NCBI GenBank assembly: GCA_003694965.1
Contig: RFJG01000007.1
Span: 1-7,120 of the forward strand
Direction: 5' to 3'
Source of the DNA: Methanobacteriota archaeon
GTDB taxonomy: Archaea; Micrarchaeota; Micrarchaeia; Anstonellales; J096
Length of the DNA: 7,120 nucleotides
A program made the translations under genes and the position numbers. Shown here piece after piece: positions 1 to 5,294 of this stretch. Every line of letters begins with the position of its first letter. Position 1 is the first letter of the stretch. The notes below the pieces were generated by a model. That model made no database searches. It saw only the letters and a program-made list of their open reading frames with translations, and was not told where the DNA came from.

Positions 1-82
1 CCAAACTTCTAGTACGGGCAAGCCCGAATCCCGACGAATAGATGCAAAAGGAGGTTCGGAACCTTGGTTCCGTATATGTTAG
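1..82 (+). other. GC-richer hairpin segment, 3' end of an unidentified plus-strand gene or RNA
   Basis: This edge segment is about 53% G+C over positions 1-72, higher than the AT-rich genes around it. It holds two tight inverted repeats: CGGGC/GCCCG (15-19 with 22-26) and CGGAACC/GGTTCCG (57-63 with 66-72), the second closed by a CTTG-type loop. T-runs follow at 83-87 and 95-99. This could be the structured 3' end of a non-coding RNA. It could also be the end of a protein gene entering from the left: one frame stays open to TAG at 80-82 and another ends at TAG 39-41 (last residues LLVRASPNPDE). I do not recognise either peptide, and no rRNA, SRP or RNase P signature is visible. Confidence 0.3.
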
Positions 83-99
83 TTTTTGCTCAGCTTTTT
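83..99 (+). terminator. Plus-strand oligo-T termination region
   Basis: Two T5 runs (83-87 and 95-99) follow the 57-72 hairpin on the plus strand. Archaeal RNA polymerase terminates at U-rich tracts, so this is a plausible end for whatever is transcribed rightward from the left edge. It faces the tRNA terminator head-on. Confidence 0.35.
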
Positions 100-109
100 C
101 CTAAAAAGC
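93..109 (-). terminator. Terminator of tRNA-Thr (T5 within an inverted repeat)
   Basis: Five bases beyond the discriminator base of the tRNA, the minus strand reads GC followed by TTTTT (107-103). This is the archaeal oligo-U type of stop after a tRNA. The element is also an inverted repeat, GCTTTTT/AAAAAGC (93-99 with 103-109), so it could act in both directions. Confidence 0.5.
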
Positions 110-113
110 GGGA

Positions 114-185
114 AGCCCCCGGAGGGATTTGAACCCTCGACCTACCGCTTACGAGGCGGTCGCTCTACCGCTGAGCTACGGAGGC
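114..185 (-). tRNA. tRNA-Thr (anticodon CGT)
   Basis: A complete cloverleaf can be folded by eye. The acceptor stem GCCTCCG/CGGGGGC contains one G-T pair, the D arm is GCTC/GAGC with loop AGCGGTA, and the anticodon stem is ACCGC/GCGGT. The anticodon loop CTCGTAA gives anticodon CGT, decoding ACG threonine codons. The variable loop is five bases and the T arm is GAGGG/CCCTC with loop TTCAAAT. U8, A9, the GG of the D-loop and the TTC of the T-loop are all in place. The discriminator (position 114) is U, which is used by many archaeal tRNA-Thr. No intron is present. The 3' CCA is not encoded and must be added by CCA transferase. The gene starts one base after the stop codon of the preceding same-strand gene, so it may be co-transcribed and processed by RNase P, or use an A/T-rich box near 218-226 inside that gene. 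Confidence 0.95.
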
Positions 186-186
186 G

Positions 187-666
187 CTATTTCTTTATGA
201 GATTTCGCACCATTTCTTTTTTTAACTTAACATAATCTTTTATGAAAACAAGGAAAGCAGCTCCCTTCCCAACTATTATGGTTCTTTTGCTTTTCTTTAT
301 GGGGAAGTTGAGCTGGCTTAACAAGTATTCATCAACCAAATCTCCATTTGCTAATATTAATTTCCCGTCCTCTACTTCTCCACAACAATCGAACCAACCA
401 GCGAAATAAGAAGCTGAGAACTCATTCATAAACCTCAACCTAACGCGCCTTCCCTCGTCCATTTTTTTCAGGAAATTCTTAACCCTATTCTGGTAGAAAT
501 AAATACTGTCCTCTTCGTAGAGTATTTTTCCCTTTTCCGTAAACCCAAGCTTAAGGGCTTCTTCTAAGAAGATGTTGGCTGCTCTTCCACTGACGCCTAT
601 GCCCTGCCTTGTTTTACAATGTTTCCAAAGACCTAAGAAATAGGCAACCTCTGGCGTGAACTTCAT
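187..666 (-). CDS. Small LAGLIDADG-like protein with cysteines at both catalytic positions
   Basis: The 159-residue product shows two LAGLIDADG-like helices followed by strand-like segments, as in single-chain homing endonucleases and related DNA/RNA-binding proteins. Motif 1 is FLGLWKHC (residues 10-17), followed by GIGV (22-25). Motif 2 is FAGWFDCCG (88-96), followed by GKLILAN. Aligned with the family motif LAGxxDxDG, the metal-binding second Asp is Cys17 in the first copy and Cys95 in the second. The first copy also lacks the other Asp (Lys15). A functional homing nuclease is therefore unlikely; a repurposed nucleic-acid-binding or structural protein fits better. The length is close to a minimal two-motif enzyme, so the protein is not obviously truncated. 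The ATG overlaps the upstream stop as ATGA (663-666), implying translational coupling, and a GGAG lies 11 bases upstream. The tRNA-Thr gene begins one base after its TAG. The fold assignment is moderately secure; the function is unknown. Confidence 0.7.
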   Translation of the reverse strand: MKFTPEVAYFLGLWKHCKTRQGIGVSGRAANIFLEEALKLGFTEKGKILYEEDSIYFYQNRVKNFLKKMDEGRRVRLRFMNEFSASYFAGWFDCCGEVEDGKLILANGDLVDEYLLSQLNFPIKKSKRTIIVGKGAAFLVFIKDYVKLKKEMVRNLIKK

Positions 667-1124
667 AGTTTTAGCTTCTCCTTCTCTTCTTCGCTTTTCC
701 TAAATGATGGTTGTAATACATCCTCTTTGTCCAGCGTTGCTAACCCTTCCTTGAACGCATAGCCGAATAGGACATTGAAATTGTTTATGTAAGACCTAGC
801 AACCCTGGGCCCATCCAACCCTATATCGTTGAACAATTTTATTAGGACCTCTTTCTCATCCTCATTAAATGCCTCTCTTCCATCCACTATGTTATTGATG
901 GCCTTTGTTGTTATGAGCTCAAGCTTTATCCTTGCGGGCTTTGCCTTTTTCTTCAGCCCGTCTGGCAAGCTACTATAATGGATTATGAATGCCTTCGCAA
1001 ACACGGCAGCTCTCTTGAAATCTTTTTTGAGGACGCTTTTCAACAGAGCAAGCTCTACCTTATCAAGCTTCTCCCCAAGTTCCAATTTTTTGAATATTTT
1101 TCCAATGAGCTCAAAAACACTCAC
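663..1124 (-). CDS. Uncharacterised helical protein in the ACT operon
   Basis: I do not recognise this 153-residue protein. It is charged, rich in Lys, Leu and Glu, and looks almost entirely alpha-helical, with no signal peptide, membrane segment or Cys cluster. It ends in a very acidic/basic tail (SEEEKEKLKL). The GTG at 1124 is preferred as start because GAGGAGTGAT, a good Shine-Dalgarno (GGAG at 1132-1135), sits seven bases before it. A TTG at 1139 would extend the frame by five residues, but that extension consists of the ribosome-binding site itself. The gene lies between the ACT-domain gene (four-base gap) and the LAGLIDADG-like gene (four-base ATGA overlap), so the three are almost certainly one transcript. 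Context hints at a shared pathway but does not give a function. Confidence 0.75.
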   Translation of the reverse strand: MSVFELIGKIFKKLELGEKLDKVELALLKSVLKKDFKRAAVFAKAFIIHYSSLPDGLKKKAKPARIKLELITTKAINNIVDGREAFNEDEKEVLIKLFNDIGLDGPRVARSYINNFNVLFGYAFKEGLATLDKEDVLQPSFRKSEEEKEKLKL

Positions 1125-1128
1125 TCTA

Positions 1129-1539
1129 TCACTCCTCAAGTGCTTCCTTTATAGCTCCAACGTCAGGCGCCTTTATCGCAACTTCTGTCTTCTCCCCTGT
1201 GCTAACAACATAAAGCGATTCAAGGTTTATGCCGCGCCTCCTTAGCCTATCAGTGAGTTTAGCCAACTCCCCTGGCTTGTTATCTAAGGTAACAACTACA
1301 ACATCCCCAACATCATAGCCGAGGACTACTCCTTTGTTCTGTTCAAGAACCTTTGTAGTCGTTGCTTCATCGTTCGTTATTATCCTAAATACGGCAACAT
1401 CATCGTTCGTTGAGAAAGCAGATATGGAATCTATGTTTATGCCGTGGTTCCCAAATAGCTCAGCTATCTTATGCAAGCTACCTGGTTTGTTCTCTGCCTT
1501 TATCTTAAACTCCCTTGTGCTGTGGAAATTAAATTTCAT
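1129..1539 (-). CDS. Tandem ACT-domain protein
   Basis: The 136-residue protein consists of two ACT domains, small ligand-binding regulatory modules that usually sense amino acids. Domain 1 spans about residues 10-75 and domain 2 about 79-136. Each carries the family's loop and helix signature in the same place: NKPGSLHKIAELF then GINIDSI (17-39), and NKPGELAKLTDRL then GINLESL (87-109). The Gly of each NKPG is where ACT domains contact ligand. There is no catalytic domain, so it is a free-standing regulator or sensor rather than an enzyme; the ligand cannot be read from the sequence. The ATG at 1539 has GGTGAT (1545-1550) five bases upstream. It is the first gene of the minus-strand operon and reads away from the GGPP synthase gene across a shared promoter region. 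The family call is strong; the partner protein is unknown. Confidence 0.85.
   Translation of the reverse strand: MKFNFHSTREFKIKAENKPGSLHKIAELFGNHGINIDSISAFSTNDDVAVFRIITNDEATTTKVLEQNKGVVLGYDVGDVVVVTLDNKPGELAKLTDRLRRRGINLESLYVVSTGEKTEVAIKAPDVGAIKEALEE
1132..1135 (-). promoter_or_regulatory. Ribosome binding site deciding the GTG start at 1124
   Basis: GGAG within GAGGAGTGAT overlaps the last codons and stop of the ACT gene and is seven bases from the GTG at 1124. It would lie inside the coding frame if the upstream TTG (1139) were the start. Confidence 0.6.
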
Positions 1540-1572
1540 CCATTATCACCCAACAACCATAAAATTGGAAGG

Positions 1573-1583
1573 GGTTTTAAACC
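1573..1583. promoter_or_regulatory. Near-palindromic TATA box between divergent operons
   Basis: GGTTTTAAACC is symmetric about its central T and reads as a TATA-type box on both strands. On the plus strand its centre (1578) is 26 bases before the ATG at 1604, the normal archaeal TATA-to-start distance, with purine-rich GGAAGGGG just upstream as a possible BRE. On the minus strand the same spacing puts a start near 1552, leaving a leader of about 13 bases that contains GGTGAT before the ACT-gene ATG. A second A/T-rich stretch, CATAAAA (1558-1564), is an alternative minus-strand box. Assigned from spacing and composition only. Confidence 0.5.
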
Positions 1584-1603
1584 TTAGTGAGCAACAACTA
1601 GCT

Positions 1604-2566
1604 ATGCTTGGCAAACTTTCTTCTACGATAAAGCAGGACATAGAGGAGAAGCTGGAAAAAGCAATGGATAGTGAGTATGTTGATTTTGCGGAGCCTTTAA
1701 AGGAGTATATGAGCAGGGGCGGAAAAAGGATAAGACCTTTACTTACTATATTGTCTGCAAAGGCCCATAATAAGGATGTGGAGCAATACACAAATGTAGC
1801 TATAGCTATAGAGATGTTCCATAACTTTACTCTCATACACGACGACATAGAGGATGATTCAATGTACAGGAGGGGCAAGCCAACGCTCCACATAACATAT
1901 GGTATACCACTAGCTATCAATCTCGGAGATGCTCTATATACAATTGTGTGGAAACACTTACTCAATGCTGGCCTTTCTGTTGATGAATTAAATGCAATAG
2001 TTAAGACATTTGAAGAGGTTGTAGTAGGCCAGGATATAGAGTTGAGAGCCATACACGAGGAGACATTTGACTTGGATTATGAGGAGTACTATACACTAGC
2101 TGGGAATAAGACTGGTTCTCTTATAGCACTATGTCTAGCTCTCCCTCTTGTTGGCAAGGAGAATTTTGACAAGCTCTATGTTGCTGTAAGGCAACTTGGC
2201 ATAGCATTCCAAATAAAGGATGACCTCCTCAATATAACTGGCGATTTTGAGAAGTATAAGAAGAAAATAGGGGATGACATTACAGAAGGCAAGAGAACTC
2301 TCCTTGTCCTATATGCGCTCAAGAATCTCAATGAAGACAAGGCTAAGGAATTGAAGGGAATACTCTTATCACATACAAAAGATGAGGAGCTAATCAAGAG
2401 GGCTATATCACTCATTAAGGAGAGCGGTGCAGTTGAGTTTGCCCAATCAAAAGCAGAGGAGCTAGTTTCAGAATACTTGCCAGTTGTTGATGAGATAATA
2501 CCTCCAGGAGAGGCAAAGGATGAGATAATGAAAATAATTAAGATGTTCATAAAAAGAGAGGCATAA
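1604..2566 (+). CDS. Geranylgeranyl diphosphate synthase-type polyprenyl synthetase
   Basis: This soluble trans-isoprenyl diphosphate synthase condenses isopentenyl diphosphate onto allylic primers; in archaea the C20 product feeds the ether-lipid chains. The 320-residue length is typical. Visible motifs are GGKRIRP (39-45, diphosphate binding), the first Asp-rich motif DDIED (80-84) preceded by His79, GNKTGSL (167-173), and the second Asp-rich region QIKDDLLNITGD (203-214) followed by EGKRTL (228-233). Phe75, five residues before the first Asp motif, matches the chain-length determinant of archaeal GGPP synthases, so C20 is favoured over longer products. In the second motif the last Asp of DDxxD is Asn210. 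The ATG at 1604 is chosen because it gives a normal N-terminus and lies 26 bases from the TATA-like box, suggesting a leaderless mRNA. A TTG at 1565 has no ribosome binding site. The lipid head-group gene follows 14 bases after the stop. Confidence 0.93.
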   Translation: MLGKLSSTIKQDIEEKLEKAMDSEYVDFAEPLKEYMSRGGKRIRPLLTILSAKAHNKDVEQYTNVAIAIEMFHNFTLIHDDIEDDSMYRRGKPTLHITYGIPLAINLGDALYTIVWKHLLNAGLSVDELNAIVKTFEEVVVGQDIELRAIHEETFDLDYEEYYTLAGNKTGSLIALCLALPLVGKENFDKLYVAVRQLGIAFQIKDDLLNITGDFEKYKKKIGDDITEGKRTLLVLYALKNLNEDKAKELKGILLSHTKDEELIKRAISLIKESGAVEFAQSKAEELVSEYLPVVDEIIPPGEAKDEIMKIIKMFIKREA

Positions 2567-2580
2567 GCAGAGGAGATAGG

Positions 2581-3168
2581 ATGATAGGCAGCTTACTCAG
2601 GCAAAGGCTCAATAAGCTCCTATTCCCAATAGGCAAGCTCCTCTCCCCCATCAATCCCAACCACATAACTCTAGCTACATACCCTCTTGTTTTCATAGCT
2701 GCCTACTTCATATATGCTAAGTCCTTTGCGTATGCTCTTGTTTTTGTTTTTTTGTCGAGCATTGTTGACAATTTAGATGGTGCTGTTGCTAAGGCAAACA
2801 ACAAGAAGACAGACTTTGGCTCTTATTTTGATGCATTCACGGATAAGGTTCAAGAAACAACACTATTGGCGGCCTTTGCATTTTCCGGCTATCCCTTGGA
2901 AGCGTTCTTAGCTGTCGCCAGCTCTCTTCTCAACAGCTATGCTAAGGCAAGGGCTGAGATGGTTAGGCCACTTGGCAACATAGATTGGCCAGCAGTAGGA
3001 GAGAGGGCAGAGAGAGTAGCTGTTGTTTTCATTACCTTGTTCGTGGCCATCTTTACCAAGGCAGTATATGGCATCGATACGATTTCTCTTGGCCTCTATG
3101 TGCTAACTTTCCTCGCAACCCTTGGAGTCCTACAGAGGTTTATGTTCGCTAAAAGGATATTATCCTAA
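2581..3168 (+). CDS. CDP-alcohol phosphatidyltransferase, probably archaetidylinositol phosphate synthase
   Basis: This integral membrane enzyme transfers a polar alcohol onto a CDP-activated lipid. The 195-residue protein carries the family motif as D63-x2-D66-G67-x2-A70-K71-x8-G80-x3-D84-x3-D88. The four Asp residues bind metal and the CDP-lipid. The usual Arg after Ala is Lys71 here. The preceding SPINPNHITL (22-31) is also typical of the family. Downstream, KARAE (122-126) and GERAER (140-145) resemble the substrate-binding stretches of inositol-phosphate-using members (archaetidylinositol phosphate and bacterial PI-phosphate synthases), so that specificity is favoured over serine or glycerol phosphate. 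About six hydrophobic segments fit the family topology. The ATG has AGGAG five bases upstream, and the gene shares a transcript with the GGPP synthase. Family call is near certain; the acceptor is inferred. Confidence 0.88.
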   Translation: MIGSLLRQRLNKLLFPIGKLLSPINPNHITLATYPLVFIAAYFIYAKSFAYALVFVFLSSIVDNLDGAVAKANNKKTDFGSYFDAFTDKVQETTLLAAFAFSGYPLEAFLAVASSLLNSYAKARAEMVRPLGNIDWPAVGERAERVAVVFITLFVAIFTKAVYGIDTISLGLYVLTFLATLGVLQRFMFAKRILS

Positions 3169-3242
3169 GGCTGGCTATGCTAGCTCCTTGGGCTCTTGCC
3201 AACCAACAAGGCTTTAAATAACTATCTTTTCATATCTTGCTT
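3169..3242 (+). promoter_or_regulatory. Intergenic promoter with TATA box at 3213-3220
   Basis: TTTAAATA (3213-3220) is centred 26-27 bases upstream of the ATG at 3243, the classical archaeal TATA-to-start spacing. Transcription probably begins at or next to the start codon. No Shine-Dalgarno is present, consistent with a leaderless mRNA. The rest of the 74-base gap holds only a weak short inverted repeat and no clear terminator for the lipid operon. Confidence 0.6.
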
Positions 3243-5285
3243 ATGAGGAAATTCCTTCTCGTATTACTTTTGGCAAGCCTTTACTTTGCCGCCACAGTAG
3301 ACAACATAACGAACTTCCTACTTCCAGGAGAGGAGAACGCTACCATAGAATACAAGAATTTCACCAACCACGATGGCAGTTATTCCCTTGTCTTAATAGA
3401 TGGTAAGCTAGCTTTCTTGCTTAGGGGCAACGAAATAATTGATAGCAAGTCTGAGATAAGGGACATACTTTGGGAGAATTACTCCAACACAAATATACCG
3501 TCTGATTTAAATTCAACAATTGAAAAACTAAAAGAGGCAGCATTGAGTTTCAATGCTAGTAGGAGCGATGGCCTTGACAATGAAGAATTCGGCTGTAGAA
3601 AAACGCTCGGTGAGAACTTGCCAAAACCCAAGAGCCTAAAACTTTACGACAATAACCTCTATGTCTATTATGCTTCATACGCCTGTGAATCTGCTTATTA
3701 TGCTGATATGCTACAATGTGTTAACCGTTACGACATAGTGCCAGACATACAGGAGTTCTTCACATCCAGCTACACCATAGATGAGAAGCTCTCAACAATA
3801 ATGGACAACTTAGCTACGACAGATGTTAGGTTGGTCTCCCCAAAAATGAGCGAGATAGCAGACTCAGTACAAGTAATAAGGAACGAGGTTTCAGACATAA
3901 AGAAGAGTAGGTTCAGGAGGCCCAGGGATGATGTGACTGGAGAGGTTAAGACATCGGAGTGTGTGGATTGTTTTGGTATATGTGATGAGCTCATTGTCAA
4001 CAAGACAGCATTGGACACTCTCGAGAACGATGCAAGTATGCTGGCCCAAGAAACTAAGCCGCTCTACTCCTTTGAAAGCGATGTTGACAACATCTTTACC
4101 TCTACACGAGATAGGATACAAGAAAGGGCTAATTTGGACAAGAGGTGGGAGTATGAGAATAACTTATCTTCAATATTGAGTGGATGGGACGCTCTTAAGA
4201 ATAGGACGGATGCTGTCCTTAAGAGAGTTGATGACAAGAAGCTTAAGGAAAGAAGAGACCTCGTAATAAAACTTCAAGGGGAGATAGATGATGCTCTAAC
4301 GAGCAACAATTTTACATTAGCAGACCAGAAAATGAAAGCAATAGGGAGTATGGTTTCATATGTTTCAAATGCAACAAACTACTATGAGGGAGTCCTCTCT
4401 ACTTTAGACATATCACGAAAGAAATCTGAAGCCCTATTCTTGTCTGTTTTCCCAAAGATGGGGGATGAGTTGCAGAAAGAGGCATTATTGGAGAAGAAGA
4501 AAGACTTAGACTCCAAGGTCTCTGGCAAGATGTCACCAGATGCCCTTGTTCTCTATGCCCAAGATTACCAGAACCTTACTGCCAAGCTCATAGCTGTGAA
4601 CGCTCAGCAGAGGAACGGTGTCTTTGAGATGATGGGTAGGGCATTCATGAAGTACTATAATTCCTTCTACTCTCTTGTAAATCCATTACTTCCAGATACT
4701 CTTGAGAGCAAGACATCATTTATGAAACTCAGTCCACTAGTCTTCTCTCCCATTGTTGGCCTTGCCTATGCCTCTCTTGTCTTATGGTTCACTGTGCCAA
4801 AATTCTATGCGCACAAGGAACGCAAGATAAGGAGCAGGGGCAAGAGGATGTTCTTTTTCTCCATGGTCCTATTTTTCGCTTTCCTCGTCTTTATTCTCAT
4901 AACTGCCCTGTCCTTCTTTACATATGATAGGGCTGTTAACAATGCTGGAATAATAGAGTTCAGCGAAGCAATAAAGAGAGCTCCATCCCTTGGCATAGTC
5001 TTAATCTCCCCTACTTCCAATATGAAAGCCTGTGCCTCAACAATTAAGGAGAGAGTTGATGGAGACAAGAACATCACCATATATGAGAAGAAGGATAACT
5101 CATGCCTCGTTAACGGAGAGAGCAAACCAGCAATAGAGTGCAGTGCCATTACATTCCCCGCAATAGTCTTACAAGAGGCTTCCGAGACAACGGTTAGCGG
5201 TTCTGTTGTCGGAGATGCAATATTGACTCTTGGCACTACTGATGATGCTTACAAGGATTGTTTCGTTGCCGATTCTCTTGTGTGA
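3243..5285 (+). CDS. Large secreted/membrane surface protein with two membrane segments, unknown function
   Basis: I do not recognise this 680-residue protein. Visible order: a signal peptide (MRKFLLVLLLASLYFAA, residues 1-17); an ectodomain of about 480 residues with Cys118, 148, 159 and a C-x2-C-x3-C cluster (240-247); long charged, coiled-coil-like helices about 255-455; a membrane segment about 497-518; a strongly basic loop 519-535 (KFYAHKERKIRSRGKR); a second membrane segment about 537-560; and a C-terminal domain about 570-680 with four Cys (597, 621, 633, 673). By the positive-inside rule the basic loop is cytoplasmic, so both the large N-terminal part and the Cys-bearing C-terminal domain face outside. 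About thirteen N-x-S/T sequons lie almost all in the N-terminal part, as in glycosylated archaeal surface proteins. ATG 3243 is preferred over a TTG six bases earlier because it matches the TATA spacing. The C-terminal domain resembles the product of the next gene, ten bases downstream. Confidence 0.85.
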   Translation: MRKFLLVLLLASLYFAATVDNITNFLLPGEENATIEYKNFTNHDGSYSLVLIDGKLAFLLRGNEIIDSKSEIRDILWENYSNTNIPSDLNSTIEKLKEAALSFNASRSDGLDNEEFGCRKTLGENLPKPKSLKLYDNNLYVYYASYACESAYYADMLQCVNRYDIVPDIQEFFTSSYTIDEKLSTIMDNLATTDVRLVSPKMSEIADSVQVIRNEVSDIKKSRFRRPRDDVTGEVKTSECVDCFGICDELIVNKTALDTLENDASMLAQETKPLYSFESDVDNIFTSTRDRIQERANLDKRWEYENNLSSILSGWDALKNRTDAVLKRVDDKKLKERRDLVIKLQGEIDDALTSNNFTLADQKMKAIGSMVSYVSNATNYYEGVLSTLDISRKKSEALFLSVFPKMGDELQKEALLEKKKDLDSKVSGKMSPDALVLYAQDYQNLTAKLIAVNAQQRNGVFEMMGRAFMKYYNSFYSLVNPLLPDTLESKTSFMKLSPLVFSPIVGLAYASLVLWFTVPKFYAHKERKIRSRGKRMFFFSMVLFFAFLVFILITALSFFTYDRAVNNAGIIEFSEAIKRAPSLGIVLISPTSNMKACASTIKERVDGDKNITIYEKKDNSCLVNGESKPAIECSAITFPAIVLQEASETTVSGSVVGDAILTLGTTDDAYKDCFVADSLV

Positions 5286-5289
5286 GGTG
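5284..5289 (+). promoter_or_regulatory. Ribosome binding site of the second envelope gene
   Basis: GAGGTG, overlapping the TGA stop of the preceding gene, is five bases before the ATG at 5295. This indicates translational coupling of the two envelope genes, in contrast with the apparently leaderless first gene. Confidence 0.6.
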
Positions 5290-5294
5290 CTATT

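Noticed and set aside
42..104. Twenty-codon ATG frame at the left edge
   Set aside because: It spans the hairpin and T-runs, has no clear SD and no recognisable product; more likely chance.
187..666. Active homing endonuclease or mobile intron/intein
   Set aside because: Both catalytic Asp are replaced by Cys, the adjacent tRNA has no intron, and the gene is embedded in a coupled operon with no flanking repeats.
1125..1139. TTG start at 1139 for the helical protein
   Set aside because: The five extra codons are made of the ribosome binding site and the end of the ACT gene; the GTG at 1124 has ideal SD spacing.
1334..1603. N-terminal extension of the GGPP synthase frame by 90 residues
   Set aside because: It is antisense to the ACT-domain gene, gives an unusual N-terminus and has no family match. 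The ATG at 1604 yields the normal length and fits the TATA spacing.
1546..2550. Long minus-strand open frames opposite the GGPP synthase gene (1546-2052, 2176-2550)
   Set aside because: They are low-complexity, Ser-rich antisense shadows of a well-recognised gene, with no promoter or SD.
4805..5236. 143-codon minus-strand frame opposite the envelope gene
   Set aside because: It is antisense to a coding frame with signal peptide, membrane segments and a paralogous domain; its own composition shows no family features.
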